The notes: a model not told the origin generated them from the sequence alone. A stretch of 64,000 nucleotides of DNA from a bacterium (GCA_016124445.1 WGNR01000001.1:186001-250000); one strand, 5' to 3'. Shown: positions 53,007 to 62,528, counted from the first letter of the stretch. Numbers and translations are program-made.

Positions 53007-53945
53007 ATGGGTTTGGAAGTCGTTGAAATCCGCGACGAAGTCACTGGCTCGTACGCGAAGATTGCACCAGGATTTGGATTCAACTGTTTTGAGTTCGTGG
53101 CCAATGTCGACGGACAAGAGGTCGATGTTCTCTGGAAAGTGGAAGGGTTCGAGGATGGCAACACGCGCCCTTCCAGCAGCGGAATTCCGATTCTCTTTCC
53201 GTTTCCTGGCCGGCTGAAAGGGACCAAGCTGATCTGGGAAGATCGCGAGTTCCAGATTCCCGAAGGGGACGGCCGGGGCAACGCGATCCACGGTTTTGTA
53301 TTCAAGCGAGCCTGGCGCGTCATCGAGCAGACACCGACCAAGGTAACTGCCGAGTTCCAATCGTCGAAGGATGATGCCACGCTCCTGGAACGTTGGCCGA
53401 CCGATTTCAAGATCCAGGCAACCTACGAGATTTCTGGCAGCGTCCTGACAGGGACCTACCGGATCGAAAACCCTTCCAGCAAACCAATGCCATTTGGTCT
53501 GGGAACGCACCCCTACTTCCGCGTTCCGCTTGGCGGCCAATCGGCCGATGCCTGCGAAATCGTAGTGCCGTTTACGTTCTCTTGGGAATTCAAAGATCAA
53601 TTGGCCAGCGGCAATCAGTTCAATCGCGACTCCGATCCGCGGCAACCGATGCTATTCAAAGACACCCATTACGACGACGGCTTTGGCGGACTGGAGTGCG
53701 AAGATGGCCTTTGCACCACCTCGATTCACGATCCAGAGTCCGGCCGCACGATCATTCAGCAGTTCGACGACCAATTCGAATCGGTGGTGCTTTACAACCC
53801 TGGCCATCGCGAAGCATTCTGCATTGAACCTTACACCTGCATTCCCGATGCATTTGTCCTTCGCCGTCAAGGTTACGATGGCGGCCTGCGAGTGCTGGCC
53901 AGCGGCGATTCATTTGAAACCGTTATTCGGATTCGCGTGACTTAA
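53007..53945 (+). CDS. Aldose 1-epimerase-family protein
   Basis: A 312-residue protein from ATG 53007; the frame is open upstream to 52800 but that part overlaps the membrane-protein gene. The fold is a galactose-mutarotase-like beta-sandwich. Visible motifs are GNAIHGFVFKRAW (His) near residue 91, PFGLGTHPYFRVP (catalytic His) near 164, and CIEPYTCIPDAF with the catalytic Glu near 275. Members interconvert alpha and beta anomers of hexoses; the YeaD/glucose-6-phosphate type is a possible variant. No sugar operon surrounds it. A strong bidirectional terminator follows. Confidence 0.88.
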   Translation: MGLEVVEIRDEVTGSYAKIAPGFGFNCFEFVANVDGQEVDVLWKVEGFEDGNTRPSSSGIPILFPFPGRLKGTKLIWEDREFQIPEGDGRGNAIHGFVFKRAWRVIEQTPTKVTAEFQSSKDDATLLERWPTDFKIQATYEISGSVLTGTYRIENPSSKPMPFGLGTHPYFRVPLGGQSADACEIVVPFTFSWEFKDQLASGNQFNRDSDPRQPMLFKDTHYDDGFGGLECEDGLCTTSIHDPESGRTIIQQFDDQFESVVLYNPGHREAFCIEPYTCIPDAFVLRRQGYDGGLRVLASGDSFETVIRIRVT

Positions 53946-53981
53946 ACCACTTGTCGCGGATGCATGATTCGCTTTGCCCAT

Positions 53982-54015
53982 AAAAAAGCCTTGTTCCTGG
54001 GAACAAGGCTTTTTT
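53982..54015. terminator. Bidirectional rho-independent terminator
   Basis: A perfect 16-bp stem (53982-53997 with 54000-54015, GC-rich core GCCTTGTTCC/GGAACAAGGC, A-run on the left and T-run on the right, 2-nt loop at most as drawn) serves the aldose-epimerase gene (plus) and the c-type protein gene (minus). Confidence 0.92.
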
Positions 54016-54042
54016 CTTTGGATCGATTGGCGACAGAAGCAA

Positions 54043-54471
54043 TTACTTCTCTTCTTCTTCGCTGTCGGTGCCTTCAGCAGCCGGCAGTTCGCCTGCTTTG
54101 ATCTTTTCGCCGAAGGTTTTGCCCGACTTCGACTTGGTTTCTTCAACCTTCTTCAGGGCAGCTTCAATCTCTTCTTTGACCTTTTCTGGTTCTTCCTTAC
54201 GACGCTTCGAACCGAAATCGCCTTTGTCCAGCAATTCGCCCAAGGCGTGACCGTATTCGTTGCGGATCTTCTTGCTCTTGCCACCGTGGCAAACGTTACA
54301 TTTGACTTCGGCGACTTCTGCGGCGAGCTTCTTTTGAGCGTCGGTCGAGGGTTCTTTCAGGTTATAGAACTCTACGAAACCATCGGCAAAAGCCTTGACG
54401 GCGAAGGCGGACTGAATGGACATCGAGGAGGCGGCCACAACGGCTACCAGGCACAGCAAAAGTTTCTTCAT
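54043..54471 (-). CDS. Exported monohaem c-type cytochrome-like protein
   Basis: A 142-residue protein from ATG 54471; a TTG immediately before is the alternative. Signal peptide LLLCLVAVVAASSMSIQSAFA with cleavage near VKA. One haem c site, CNVCH at residues 58-62 (C58, C61, H62), lies in a small helical domain. A Met ligand is not obvious after it. The C-terminal half is highly charged (RRKEEPEKVKEEIEAALKKVEE) and ends in an acidic tail EGTDSEEEEK. It would be a periplasmic electron carrier. The charged tail is unusual for a cytochrome and may bind a partner. Confidence 0.82.
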   Translation of the reverse strand: MKKLLLCLVAVVAASSMSIQSAFAVKAFADGFVEFYNLKEPSTDAQKKLAAEVAEVKCNVCHGGKSKKIRNEYGHALGELLDKGDFGSKRRKEEPEKVKEEIEAALKKVEETKSKSGKTFGEKIKAGELPAAEGTDSEEEEK

Positions 54472-54821
54472 CAATCGTCTCTCCAGGCAAAATATTCCCG
54501 CCGAAGAATCCGGAAGTGGCTGTCGAACCGTCGCAGGTGGGATGTTCGACGGCGGGAGGGTGTGACATGTAACGTCTAAGTTACCCTACTAGTTAAGCTC
54601 GCCTGAATTAGCATGTCAAGCAAGCCAATCACCGAATGGCCGAATCACAACTTATCAATCAATATCAGTGCCAATATTTCCCCCACCAGACGCCGACTTC
54701 TACGAATTTATTGCGAAATCAGTTCAAACAAAGGATGAAATTCTTCCCTTTACGCTAGCAAACCGATCGCTGCTGGCCTGAGCCCTGGCCATTCCGAAAA
54801 AAACGCTGCGTTTTTTTGTTA
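54472..54821. other. 350-bp region between the c-type gene and the ABC permease
   Basis: It contains no credible gene. It is AT-richer than the flanks. It should carry the promoter of the c-type gene and the 3' end of the ABC transporter operon. The only structure I trust is the A/T-rich inverted repeat at 54797-54817. Confidence 0.4.
54797..54817 (-). terminator. A/T-rich hairpin after the ABC transporter operon
   Basis: AAAAAAACG (54797-54805) pairs with CGTTTTTTT (54809-54817) around loop CTG, just 5 bp past the permease stop on the minus strand. Stem GC content is low, so strength is uncertain. Confidence 0.55.
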
Positions 54822-55682
54822 CTAAAAACTTCGCGTTCGACGGTTCAGTAATTCGCGAAGTCCGTCCCCAAAGAGGTTGAAGCCCAGAATCGTCAGCGAA
54901 ATGGCAACGCCAGGGGCAATGGCCGGCCAGATCGTGATCGCCAAGTGTTCCTTCGCTTCGACCAGCATCGAGCCCCATTCGGCGTGCGATGGATCGCCAG
55001 CAATTCCTAAGAAGGACAACGCAGCGACTTCTAAAATGGCGTGCCCCAACCCAAGCGTGGCCAATACCCAGATCGTACCCGTAACCGCAGGCAAAAAGAC
55101 AAACAATACAAGGTAGAACGGGGTGGCGCCGGCCGCGATCGAGGACTCGACGTACCCGGCATGTTTCAGCGAAAGCATCTCGGCCCGAATCTGCCGCGTG
55201 AAGACCGGCACGTTGATTAGCGCCACCGCCAGAATCACCGCGATCCAACCCGGGCTCAGCGCAGCGATCACGAGAAACGCAATCAACAGACTCGGAAAGG
55301 AAAGCCAGATATCAATCAACCGCATGATCAACATGTCGGTACGGCCACCTTTGTACCCAGCCAACATGCCCAGGCTCACGCCGATAATCACAGCGCAACT
55401 AATCGACGTGATACTTGCGACCAGCGAAAGCCGCGATCCATGGATGACACGCGTCAGGACATCCTTCTCATTCGAGTCGGTGCCCAACCAATGCTGCCAG
55501 CTGGGCGGCAGGTTCTTTCCAAAGCGGGCATCAACGCTGTACGGAGAGACCGCGTTGGCAAAGATTGCCGCGAACACAAATAGAAAGACCAACCCACCAC
55601 CAACCCAGACGCCTGGCACTCGCCAAAGCTTCGAGGAAATGGGCGGAGCAGGACGCACGTTGTCCAAACTGGCTGAACTCAA
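54822..55682 (-). CDS. ABC-type peptide importer permease (DppC/OppC-like)
   Basis: A 286-residue permease. I choose TTG 55682, preceded by GGGAGG and overlapping the upstream permease stop (TTGA), over TTG 55781, which would give a 103-nt overlap. The DppC hallmark N-terminus has a transmembrane helix (VWVGGGLVFLFVFAAIFANAV) and the HWLGTDSNEKDVLTRVIHGSR motif near residues 64-84. The remaining membrane helices surround the EAA-like loop (AEMLSLKHAGYVESSIAAGATPFYLVLF). It acts in the inner membrane with the DppB-like partner, which lies directly upstream. No ATP-binding genes follow. Confidence 0.88.
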   Translation of the reverse strand: MSSASLDNVRPAPPISSKLWRVPGVWVGGGLVFLFVFAAIFANAVSPYSVDARFGKNLPPSWQHWLGTDSNEKDVLTRVIHGSRLSLVASITSISCAVIIGVSLGMLAGYKGGRTDMLIMRLIDIWLSFPSLLIAFLVIAALSPGWIAVILAVALINVPVFTRQIRAEMLSLKHAGYVESSIAAGATPFYLVLFVFLPAVTGTIWVLATLGLGHAILEVAALSFLGIAGDPSHAEWGSMLVEAKEHLAITIWPAIAPGVAISLTILGFNLFGDGLRELLNRRTRSF

Positions 55683-56680
55683 CTTTGCCTCCCTTCGCGC
55701 AATCTTGGATCGAGCAAGAGAAACAGAATGTCGAGCGTCAAATTGAGTACCACGAAAATGCCGGCCGTTACCAGCGCGCAAGCTTGAACCACCGCGTAGT
55801 CATAGTCGCGAATTCCATCGACGACGTAATTGCCCAGACCTGGCCAGTTGAAAACTTTTTCCGTCAAGATCGCCCCGGACAACAACACGCCCAATTGGAA
55901 CCCAACGATATTCAGCACCGATAGCGAAGCATTTGGCATCGCATGCCGGGCAATCACGCGAAGAATTCCAGCTCCCTTGGCTCGGGCCGTTCGCAAGTAA
56001 TCGGCATCAAGGACCTCGAGCATCGCATTGCGAGTCACACGCGAAATAACGGCAAGGGGAATGGTCGAGAGTGCCAGCGCCGGCAAAGCCAAATGCCGAC
56101 CACATACGACCGCCATACGAAAGTTACCCGTCACCAGCGATTCAAAGAAATAGAATCCTGTATGGAAATCAGGTGTCCCCGGCGGCTTGCGTAAGCCAGT
56201 AGGCATCGATGGAAACGCCAGGATCAAACAGATTGCCAGAAAGAAGACAGGAACGCTTACGCCCAATAGCGCCACCGCCATTGAAATCCAATCAGGCCAA
56301 GAGTTCCGCCAGATTGCCGCGACCGTGCCGACAAATATCCCGAGCGGCACGGCAATCAGCATGGCTGCCAACGTCAATTCCAACGTCGCTGAAAGAGCCT
56401 CGCCCAGTCGAACGCTGATACGTTCCCCCGGCCGAGCAAACGATTCGCCCAGATCTCCGTGAAGCAATTGATTTCCAAAGGCGAGGGCTTGTTGCCAAAC
56501 AGGCTTATTCCAGCCCATCCTCTCCATCTCAAGTTCAATCTTTTCCGGCACTGCATGCTGACCAAAGCGAGCCATGACCGGGTTCACCGGCAATATGCGT
56601 AAAGCCAGAAATACGACCAGCACGGCAATGACCATTGTCGCGACGGCCTGAACCAGCCGTTTCAAGAGAACGCCCCACAC
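55679..56680 (-). CDS. ABC-type peptide importer permease (DppB/OppB-like)
   Basis: A 333-residue permease starting at GTG 56680, with GAGGAG 10 nt upstream. N-terminal LLKRLVQAVATMVIAVLVVFLALRILP is typical for DppB, followed by six transmembrane helices in total. The EAA-type loop includes RNAMLEVLDADYLRTARAKGAG near residue 215, and the C-terminal part has ALVTAGIFVVLNLTLDILFLLLDPRLR, the standard family ending. The C-terminal TGA overlaps the start of the DppC-like gene. It should form a heterodimeric channel with that protein and receive substrates from the binding protein encoded upstream. Confidence 0.93.
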   Translation of the reverse strand: MWGVLLKRLVQAVATMVIAVLVVFLALRILPVNPVMARFGQHAVPEKIELEMERMGWNKPVWQQALAFGNQLLHGDLGESFARPGERISVRLGEALSATLELTLAAMLIAVPLGIFVGTVAAIWRNSWPDWISMAVALLGVSVPVFFLAICLILAFPSMPTGLRKPPGTPDFHTGFYFFESLVTGNFRMAVVCGRHLALPALALSTIPLAVISRVTRNAMLEVLDADYLRTARAKGAGILRVIARHAMPNASLSVLNIVGFQLGVLLSGAILTEKVFNWPGLGNYVVDGIRDYDYAVVQACALVTAGIFVVLNLTLDILFLLLDPRLREGRQS

Positions 56681-56685
56681 AACGA

Positions 56686-58278
56686 CTACTCCTCCAACCT
56701 CGCCGATTTCAAACGAACCTGCGATGAAGGATGCAGCTTATATCCTTTCACGTTGTCACGCTCGGCAATGCGGACCGGGACATGCACCAAAGGCAGCACC
56801 GGGACATCTTCGTAGATCAGCTCTTGAGCCTCTTCGTAGTACTGTGCCCGCTTGCCTTTGTCCAACTCGAACTGAGCCTTATCGAGCAGTTCATCTACCT
56901 TCTCGTTTTTATACTGGCTCAAGTTGTTACCGCCGCTCTTGTTGATATTGTCCGAGTGCAAGAGCGTGTGCAGAAAGTTGTGCGGGTCGGCGATATCGGC
57001 GCTCCAACCGCTGAGCCCAAGCTGGTGTTCGCCGCGTGTCATCCGCTGAAAATGTTGGCCGATATCGTTGGTGATGATCTCGATCTCGAAGCCAACTTTC
57101 TCTAAGGCATCTTTGATGTAAATCGCCGTCTGCCGAGGCTGCTGCATGTAGGGTCGCGGCGAATCCATGACAAAAAGCTGCAGTTTGACCGGTAGCTCGA
57201 AACCACCTTCTTTGGCCGCTTCTTTCAGGAGGGCTTTGGCCTTCTCGACATCGTACTGGTGCTCAGGCACATTTTCGCCATGTCCCCAGAGCGTCGGCGG
57301 CACCATTGTCTTCGCCTTCTGGGCATGGCCTGAATAGGCGACGTCGATCAAACGATCGAGATCAATCGCATGGGAAACCGCCTGACGTACTTTCACTTGA
57401 TCGAGCGGCGGCTTCTGCGTCTGCATCGTCAGGTAGCCAATGTTGATGCCGGGTGTCGATTGCACGACAACGCCTTCGGCACCTTCGAGACTATCCATGT
57501 CAGAGGGTGGCAAGTTGTCGGCGATATGTATCTCTCCGCGTTTCAACTGAATCACGCGAATCGAACTCTCTTGGCTAGGCACGAAAACGACACGCTCGAC
57601 GCCTGCTTTATCGCCCCAGTAGTCCTCGAACCGCGACAACAGGATCTCTTGTTTGGGGCGCCAATACTCAAACTTGAACGGTCCGCTGCCGACAGGATTC
57701 CGAGAGAACTCGGTACCGTACTTTTTGACGGCGGTCGGGCTCACGATGCCAGAGGAAAACATGGCGATCGTTGGCAGAAAGGTTGCCTGCGGCTGCTTGA
57801 GCGTGAATTTGACGGTCAAATCGTCGACCGCCTCCACCTTCTCGATCTGCGAATAGTTTGAGAAATATGGAATCACGTTGCCAAACGCATAGGGACTGTC
57901 TGGGTCGAGAATCCGCTGGAAGGTGAACACGACCGCGTCCGCATTCAATGGCGTTTCGTCGTGAAACTTCACCCCAGGTCGCAGCTTAAAGGTCCACTCG
58001 CGTCCGTCTTCGCTCGTTTCCCATGACTCAGCCACGCCGGGAACCAGGTCGAGGGTTTCTTTGTCGTACGCTACCAGTGGCTCGAAGATATTGACGATCA
58101 CTTTGACCGACTCACCGATATCGGTATGAATCGGATCGAGATCGTTCGCATCACCGCCGCGGCCATAGATCAGGGTATCGCTGGGCACCGCTGGCCCACC
58201 GCATCCCGGCAAAAAGACCAAGGTAAAAAGAACGCAGCTTATGGAAAAAGCTGGTGAAAACCTAAGGGCGCGATTCAT
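56686..58278 (-). CDS. ABC-type peptide/solute-binding lipoprotein (DppA/OppA-like)
   Basis: A 530-residue protein from ATG 58278; an earlier in-frame start at 58329 would precede the signal. Signal ends in lipobox LPGC. The solute-binding family 5 layout is visible: IYGRGGDANDLDPIHTDIG at the start, VAESWETSEDGREWTFKLRPGVKFHDETPLNADAV near residue 80, NPVGSGPFKFEYW near 190, and a C-terminal segment with YYEEAQELIYEDVPVLPLVH. It is a peptide-type import binding protein anchored in the outer leaflet of the inner membrane. The substrate cannot be inferred; oligopeptide, dipeptide, or nickel are family options. Two permease genes follow in the operon. Confidence 0.93.
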   Translation of the reverse strand: MNRALRFSPAFSISCVLFTLVFLPGCGGPAVPSDTLIYGRGGDANDLDPIHTDIGESVKVIVNIFEPLVAYDKETLDLVPGVAESWETSEDGREWTFKLRPGVKFHDETPLNADAVVFTFQRILDPDSPYAFGNVIPYFSNYSQIEKVEAVDDLTVKFTLKQPQATFLPTIAMFSSGIVSPTAVKKYGTEFSRNPVGSGPFKFEYWRPKQEILLSRFEDYWGDKAGVERVVFVPSQESSIRVIQLKRGEIHIADNLPPSDMDSLEGAEGVVVQSTPGINIGYLTMQTQKPPLDQVKVRQAVSHAIDLDRLIDVAYSGHAQKAKTMVPPTLWGHGENVPEHQYDVEKAKALLKEAAKEGGFELPVKLQLFVMDSPRPYMQQPRQTAIYIKDALEKVGFEIEIITNDIGQHFQRMTRGEHQLGLSGWSADIADPHNFLHTLLHSDNINKSGGNNLSQYKNEKVDELLDKAQFELDKGKRAQYYEEAQELIYEDVPVLPLVHVPVRIAERDNVKGYKLHPSSQVRLKSARLEE

Positions 58279-58353
58279 ATCTTCGGCTCGTGATGAATGA
58301 GAAAGCCCGATTCTAGCGTTGTGGCCCATTGGCCAGCAACCTGACGAGTTCGA

Positions 58354-61074
58354 TCAATTTGAGCTCGCTGAATCAGATTTCACCGCTGCACTGAGGGGCG
58401 AAGTGGCAAATGGCAACTCGGTAAAGTCAACGCCTGCATTCCGCTCGTCAGGTCGCAAAGCCGGATTCTCCTTCAGATCGTCCAGCAACGCATAATCGTC
58501 GATCGTCCGCGCCGAGAATAACTTCGCTACGGTCGGATGAGCCACCCAGACCGACTCGCTCGGCTGCGAGAATCGATCGTCCCAAGTTCTCTGCCAGGTA
58601 GCAAAATCAACCTCAACCGGCGGACCGGTCGCCGCAGACGAATCCAGCAGAAGCATCAAGCGGCCCAGCATGTTGGTGGCGTAGACGTTGTACTTGAAAG
58701 TGAAATCCAAATCTTTGGAAATATCTTCGGTTGACTGCGTGGTGCTCGATTGACGGATCATCGGCAAACGGGCACCCCAGTTGGCGATGCAGTTGTTCAT
58801 GCTCGCCGAGAGCGGAATGTAAGAGGCACCCTCGCGCTGAATGAGACTCCCGCCCGTATCGATGGTGCACCACTTCAGATTCAGCTGCACAAACCCGCTC
58901 ATCGCCCGTTCCATTGCCTTGGATGTCGAACGGAGCAAGTTTCCTGAAAGAGCCAACAAGCTGTTTTCGCAGAGGATCCGCAGTGATTGTCGACCGTTGC
59001 TTCTTATCAAGCTGGCCTCGCCGCGAACCATGGAGTTTTCGATATTGATTAGCCCAAAGCGCGTGGTTCCCGGCGCGGTTAATCCTGCCATTTCGGGGTG
59101 GACGTCACGAACGTTGATCACCGCAGTCGACAACCGCGTCGATTCCGGAATCATCGATTCGTCAACGCGTTGGACGGTTACCTGGCAACCTTCCAGAGAA
59201 AGTTGATCGGCATTCTCCAGGCCAAACAATGCCCAGGTCTGCATCGAGGCCGCCGGAATCGACATCGTTACGTTGACCCGCTTCAAGGTCAAACTGGCCT
59301 TTCTGACCAACAGCATGTAATCGTGCGGATCGATATCCACCGGTCGAAAACTCACGGTCGGCGAAAAACCTTCAGCCGCTTGAATCGTGAGGTCGCTGTT
59401 TTCAACGATCAGAACCCGCTCGTCCTTTTGACCGTTGTAGCGAAGCTCGATGGTATCAAGCTTCGGATCGGCTTGAGCCCGGGTAATTGCTTCGTAAAGC
59501 GTTGTGGCATCATCGGGCACCAGGATCACGTTTTCGGGCACAGCAACCGCCGGTGTTGCCGGTTTCGTTTCCATCGGAGTTTCGGCCACCGTATTGGAGG
59601 CGACGGTCGGGGATTCCACTGGAGGCTTGACCGTCGTCGGTTTGGTCAGATTCATCTTGGGAGAATCTTCGGCAACGGTTCTGCTGGGCGGGCTTTTAGG
59701 CTGCGTATCGGCGATCGGCTTGACAGCACTGGTGTCGGTCGACGAGGCGGAATCGATCGAGCCATTGCGGATGGGCCGGATGTTTTCCGGCACAAGCGGC
59801 TGCATACCCGCGGCGTTGCTGTAGTCGGGGTCAGAGATCAAGCTATCGTCTTTGGCGGCCCAGATGGCATCCATCACAAAGACAACCGCCAGCAGAATAA
59901 TCGCCGGCATCACCCATGGCAGATGGCGTTCGATCACAGTGCTACGCTGTTCGGTCGTCGGCACGTAAACCGAAGCAGAAACGTGCGGGACGTTCAAACC
60001 GAGTTCGTCTATCACGACCAGCGCCGCAGCGATCAATTCGCCTGGCTTCTGAAAACGATCGTTCGGATTCTTCGCCATCATGCGACTAAGAATATGAACG
60101 ACTTCGTCCGGGATGTCGGGCCGGAATTCCCGCGGGTCGGGAGGTTCTTCCCCGCTGTGGCTAAGTAGTTTCTGAAGCACCGTCCCCTCAGGAAACGGTG
60201 GCCGTCCGGCCAGCATGTAGAAGAACGTGCAGCCAAGCGAGTAAAGATCGCTACGAACGTCAGCACTGCGCGGATCGCGCGCTTGTTCCGGCGAAATGTA
60301 ATCGAACGTACCTAGGGTCATGCCGGAAGCAGTCAGGTCGCTGTCTTGTGAGTTGACTTGATGCAGCCGGGCCAGCCCCATATCGACCAGCTTGGCTCGG
60401 TGCTGCGAGTCGACAAGGATATTGGACGGCTTGATGTCGCGATGAACCACCTCGCGGGTGGTGGCATGTTCGAGAGCCTCGGCGATTTGAACGAGATAGC
60501 TGACTGCCAGATCAATTTCCAGCGGGCCGTTGCGTTCGACATCGTCGCGGAGGTTGGTGCCGTCGATATACTCGAAGACGATGTAGTTCCAGCCCTTGTC
60601 TTCGCCAACGAAGTACACGCGAGCGATGTTGGGATGATCTAACCGCGCCGCACTGGTGGCTTCGTTGCGAAATCGGCGGACGGTGTCTTCTTTGGTGTTG
60701 TGCTCGCCGGAAAGAACCTTCACCGCCACGCGGCGATTGAGTTGGGTATCGTGCCCGCGGAAAACGGCTCCCATACCGCCGGCACCGACGAACGCATCGA
60801 GCTGAAAGTGCCCCAGCGACTGGCCAACCAATTCGCGTCCGACCGTCATTTCGGCCAAGGAATAACTGCGGCTGGTCGGATGATCGACTTTTCCTTTGTT
60901 GGCCGAGATGACCGTCGGCTGGTCTTCCACGTAATTGTGGCCACGGGGGGAATGCTCGGCGGTCACCGAATCGCTTCCCCGAGCTTCCTCTTCCGACGCA
61001 TTATCCACGGACGACGTCGTCAGATCGTCGCTGACATCGTGCGGCTGTTTCGAGTCAGAGTGGGAGTCAGACAT
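58354..61074 (-). CDS. Transmembrane Ser/Thr protein kinase with beta-helix-like extracytoplasmic region
   Basis: A 906-residue PknB-type kinase. A low-complexity acidic head (1-85) precedes the kinase domain, with the Gly loop VGAGGMGAVF near 95, the Lys in VAVKVL, catalytic loop VVHRDIKPSN near 210, and DMGLARL in place of the usual DFG (Asp retained, Phe changed to Met). A single transmembrane helix (VMPAIILLAVVFVMDAIWAA) lies near 383-402. Beyond it are a Pro/Thr/Ser-rich stalk (450-515) and a region of about 350 residues with short hydrophobic strands (LYEAITRAQADPK, DLTIQAAEGF, ASLTLKRVNVTM, DQLSLEGCQVTV) resembling a right-handed parallel beta-helix. It presumably senses an external ligand. 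It is monocistronic. Confidence 0.9.
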   Translation of the reverse strand: MSDSHSDSKQPHDVSDDLTTSSVDNASEEEARGSDSVTAEHSPRGHNYVEDQPTVISANKGKVDHPTSRSYSLAEMTVGRELVGQSLGHFQLDAFVGAGGMGAVFRGHDTQLNRRVAVKVLSGEHNTKEDTVRRFRNEATSAARLDHPNIARVYFVGEDKGWNYIVFEYIDGTNLRDDVERNGPLEIDLAVSYLVQIAEALEHATTREVVHRDIKPSNILVDSQHRAKLVDMGLARLHQVNSQDSDLTASGMTLGTFDYISPEQARDPRSADVRSDLYSLGCTFFYMLAGRPPFPEGTVLQKLLSHSGEEPPDPREFRPDIPDEVVHILSRMMAKNPNDRFQKPGELIAAALVVIDELGLNVPHVSASVYVPTTEQRSTVIERHLPWVMPAIILLAVVFVMDAIWAAKDDSLISDPDYSNAAGMQPLVPENIRPIRNGSIDSASSTDTSAVKPIADTQPKSPPSRTVAEDSPKMNLTKPTTVKPPVESPTVASNTVAETPMETKPATPAVAVPENVILVPDDATTLYEAITRAQADPKLDTIELRYNGQKDERVLIVENSDLTIQAAEGFSPTVSFRPVDIDPHDYMLLVRKASLTLKRVNVTMSIPAASMQTWALFGLENADQLSLEGCQVTVQRVDESMIPESTRLSTAVINVRDVHPEMAGLTAPGTTRFGLINIENSMVRGEASLIRSNGRQSLRILCENSLLALSGNLLRSTSKAMERAMSGFVQLNLKWCTIDTGGSLIQREGASYIPLSASMNNCIANWGARLPMIRQSSTTQSTEDISKDLDFTFKYNVYATNMLGRLMLLLDSSAATGPPVEVDFATWQRTWDDRFSQPSESVWVAHPTVAKLFSARTIDDYALLDDLKENPALRPDERNAGVDFTELPFATSPLSAAVKSDSASSN

Positions 61075-61318
61075 CAGGTAGTCAATAAGAATTCAATTGG
61101 AAACGCCGCGAAAAGGCAAAGGCAGCGTCTGTAGGAAAAGGTAAAGCGAGACCATGCGGTCCGTTCTATTCTATTATTGTATCTAAGGTGGTCTCCGTCT
61201 CCACTAATCCGGAGCCAGTTCCCCCAAGCAACTAATCTGCCTACCTGACAGTCTGTCCGATGATCCTCCCAATCGTTGCAGACTGAACGCACCCATTCTG
61301 GGGGAAGACTGGCAACAA

Positions 61319-62461
61319 TCAAGCCGCATCACCTGCGTGGATCTGGCAGTAGCTTTCGTACCGCCGCGTATCGAGGATCCCGTCCGCCACGGCATCTTTG
61401 ACGGCACAATTGCTTTCGTGCGTGTGGGTACAGTTGGGAAAACGACAATGATTGATAAATGGCCGGATATCGCGAAATAGTCCGGCAACTTCTTCGGGAA
61501 TGATGTCCCAGAGTTGGAACTGACGGATACCTGGCGTATCGATCACATGCCCTTGGGTAGCCAGGGGAATCAACGTGGCCGTCGTGGTCGTATGCTTCCC
61601 TTTGTCGTTATCGCGACTGACGGCACGAACCCGCAAATTGAGGCCGGGCTCGATGGCATTGAGCAGCGAGGACTTGCCGACACCGCTCTGCCCCGAAAGC
61701 ACTGTATCTTTTCCGACTAAAGTGGCCCGCAAACGGTCGATTCCGATCGACTCTTTGGCAGAGACCAAGTGAACTTCGTATCCGATGCTGCCATAAACAC
61801 CAACAATCGATTGAAGCTCGGCCGGGTCGATCAGGTCGACCTTGTTAATGCAAATGATCGGTCGAATTCGAGCAGATTCGGCCGTGATCAAATAGCGATC
61901 GATCAGATTCGGCTTCAGGCCTGGCTCCGCGGCGCTGCCGACAATAATCAACTGATCGACATTGGCGACGATAATATGCTGTCGACCGCGGCTGGTTCGG
62001 CTGAGAACTCCGTAACGGGGGTCGACACTTTCGATGATTCCTTCGGTATCGCCGCTGGGTCGAAACCAGACGTGATCTCCGGCAGCGACGACATGGCGGA
62101 CATCGGTCGACATCGTCTTGAGCAGGCGCCGCGTTGCGCATTGATAGATCGACTTGTCAGGAGCTTCTACCTCGCTAACGAGCCCTTGAACGCGAAGCAC
62201 GCGTCCGGGCAGGCAGGCTTCCTTGTCGACATGGATCGAAAGCGTTTCGCTATCGCTGTCGGCAGACTCTTCCTGACTGACAATCGTACGTTTGCGAGTC
62301 AGTTCCCCTTTGCCTGAGATCCGCTCTCGCTGAACCGCCTTGTCGGCGTCGAATTCGTCTCGATTGAATCGCTTGGTGATGTCTCCCTGACGCACCTTTT
62401 GCGTGCGATTCTTACGAAACTCGACTCGGCGTTTTTGATGTCCCTTGCCTTTTTTCGCCAT
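61319..62461 (-). CDS. rsgA: Ribosome small-subunit-dependent GTPase RsgA (YjeQ)
   Basis: A 380-residue circularly permuted GTPase acting in 30S maturation. An N-terminal basic extension (MAKKGKGHQKRRVEFRKNR) typical of planctomycete homologues precedes an OB-fold domain (residues about 85-150). The permuted order is seen as G4 INKVDLID near 207, G1 GQSGVGKSSLLN near 257, and G3 DTPGIRQF near 305. The C-terminal zinc domain has C..C.H.......C (CRFPNCTHTHESNCAV) near 343-360. It starts at ATG 62461, and ftsH lies 67 bp upstream on the same strand. The longer length relative to E. coli RsgA (350) comes from the N-terminus. Confidence 0.95.
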   Translation of the reverse strand: MAKKGKGHQKRRVEFRKNRTQKVRQGDITKRFNRDEFDADKAVQRERISGKGELTRKRTIVSQEESADSDSETLSIHVDKEACLPGRVLRVQGLVSEVEAPDKSIYQCATRRLLKTMSTDVRHVVAAGDHVWFRPSGDTEGIIESVDPRYGVLSRTSRGRQHIIVANVDQLIIVGSAAEPGLKPNLIDRYLITAESARIRPIICINKVDLIDPAELQSIVGVYGSIGYEVHLVSAKESIGIDRLRATLVGKDTVLSGQSGVGKSSLLNAIEPGLNLRVRAVSRDNDKGKHTTTTATLIPLATQGHVIDTPGIRQFQLWDIIPEEVAGLFRDIRPFINHCRFPNCTHTHESNCAVKDAVADGILDTRRYESYCQIHAGDAA

Positions 62462-62528
62462 GTAAGCACTCGTCTCCGCGTATCCTGCGGAGAAACCTGG
62501 TTTTACTGGTCTGCTTTGTACCGTCGAT

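Noticed and set aside
59098-60168. 356-codon plus-strand open frame
   Set aside because: Antisense to the Ser/Thr kinase. Its His/Arg-rich composition is typical of reverse-strand shadow frames.
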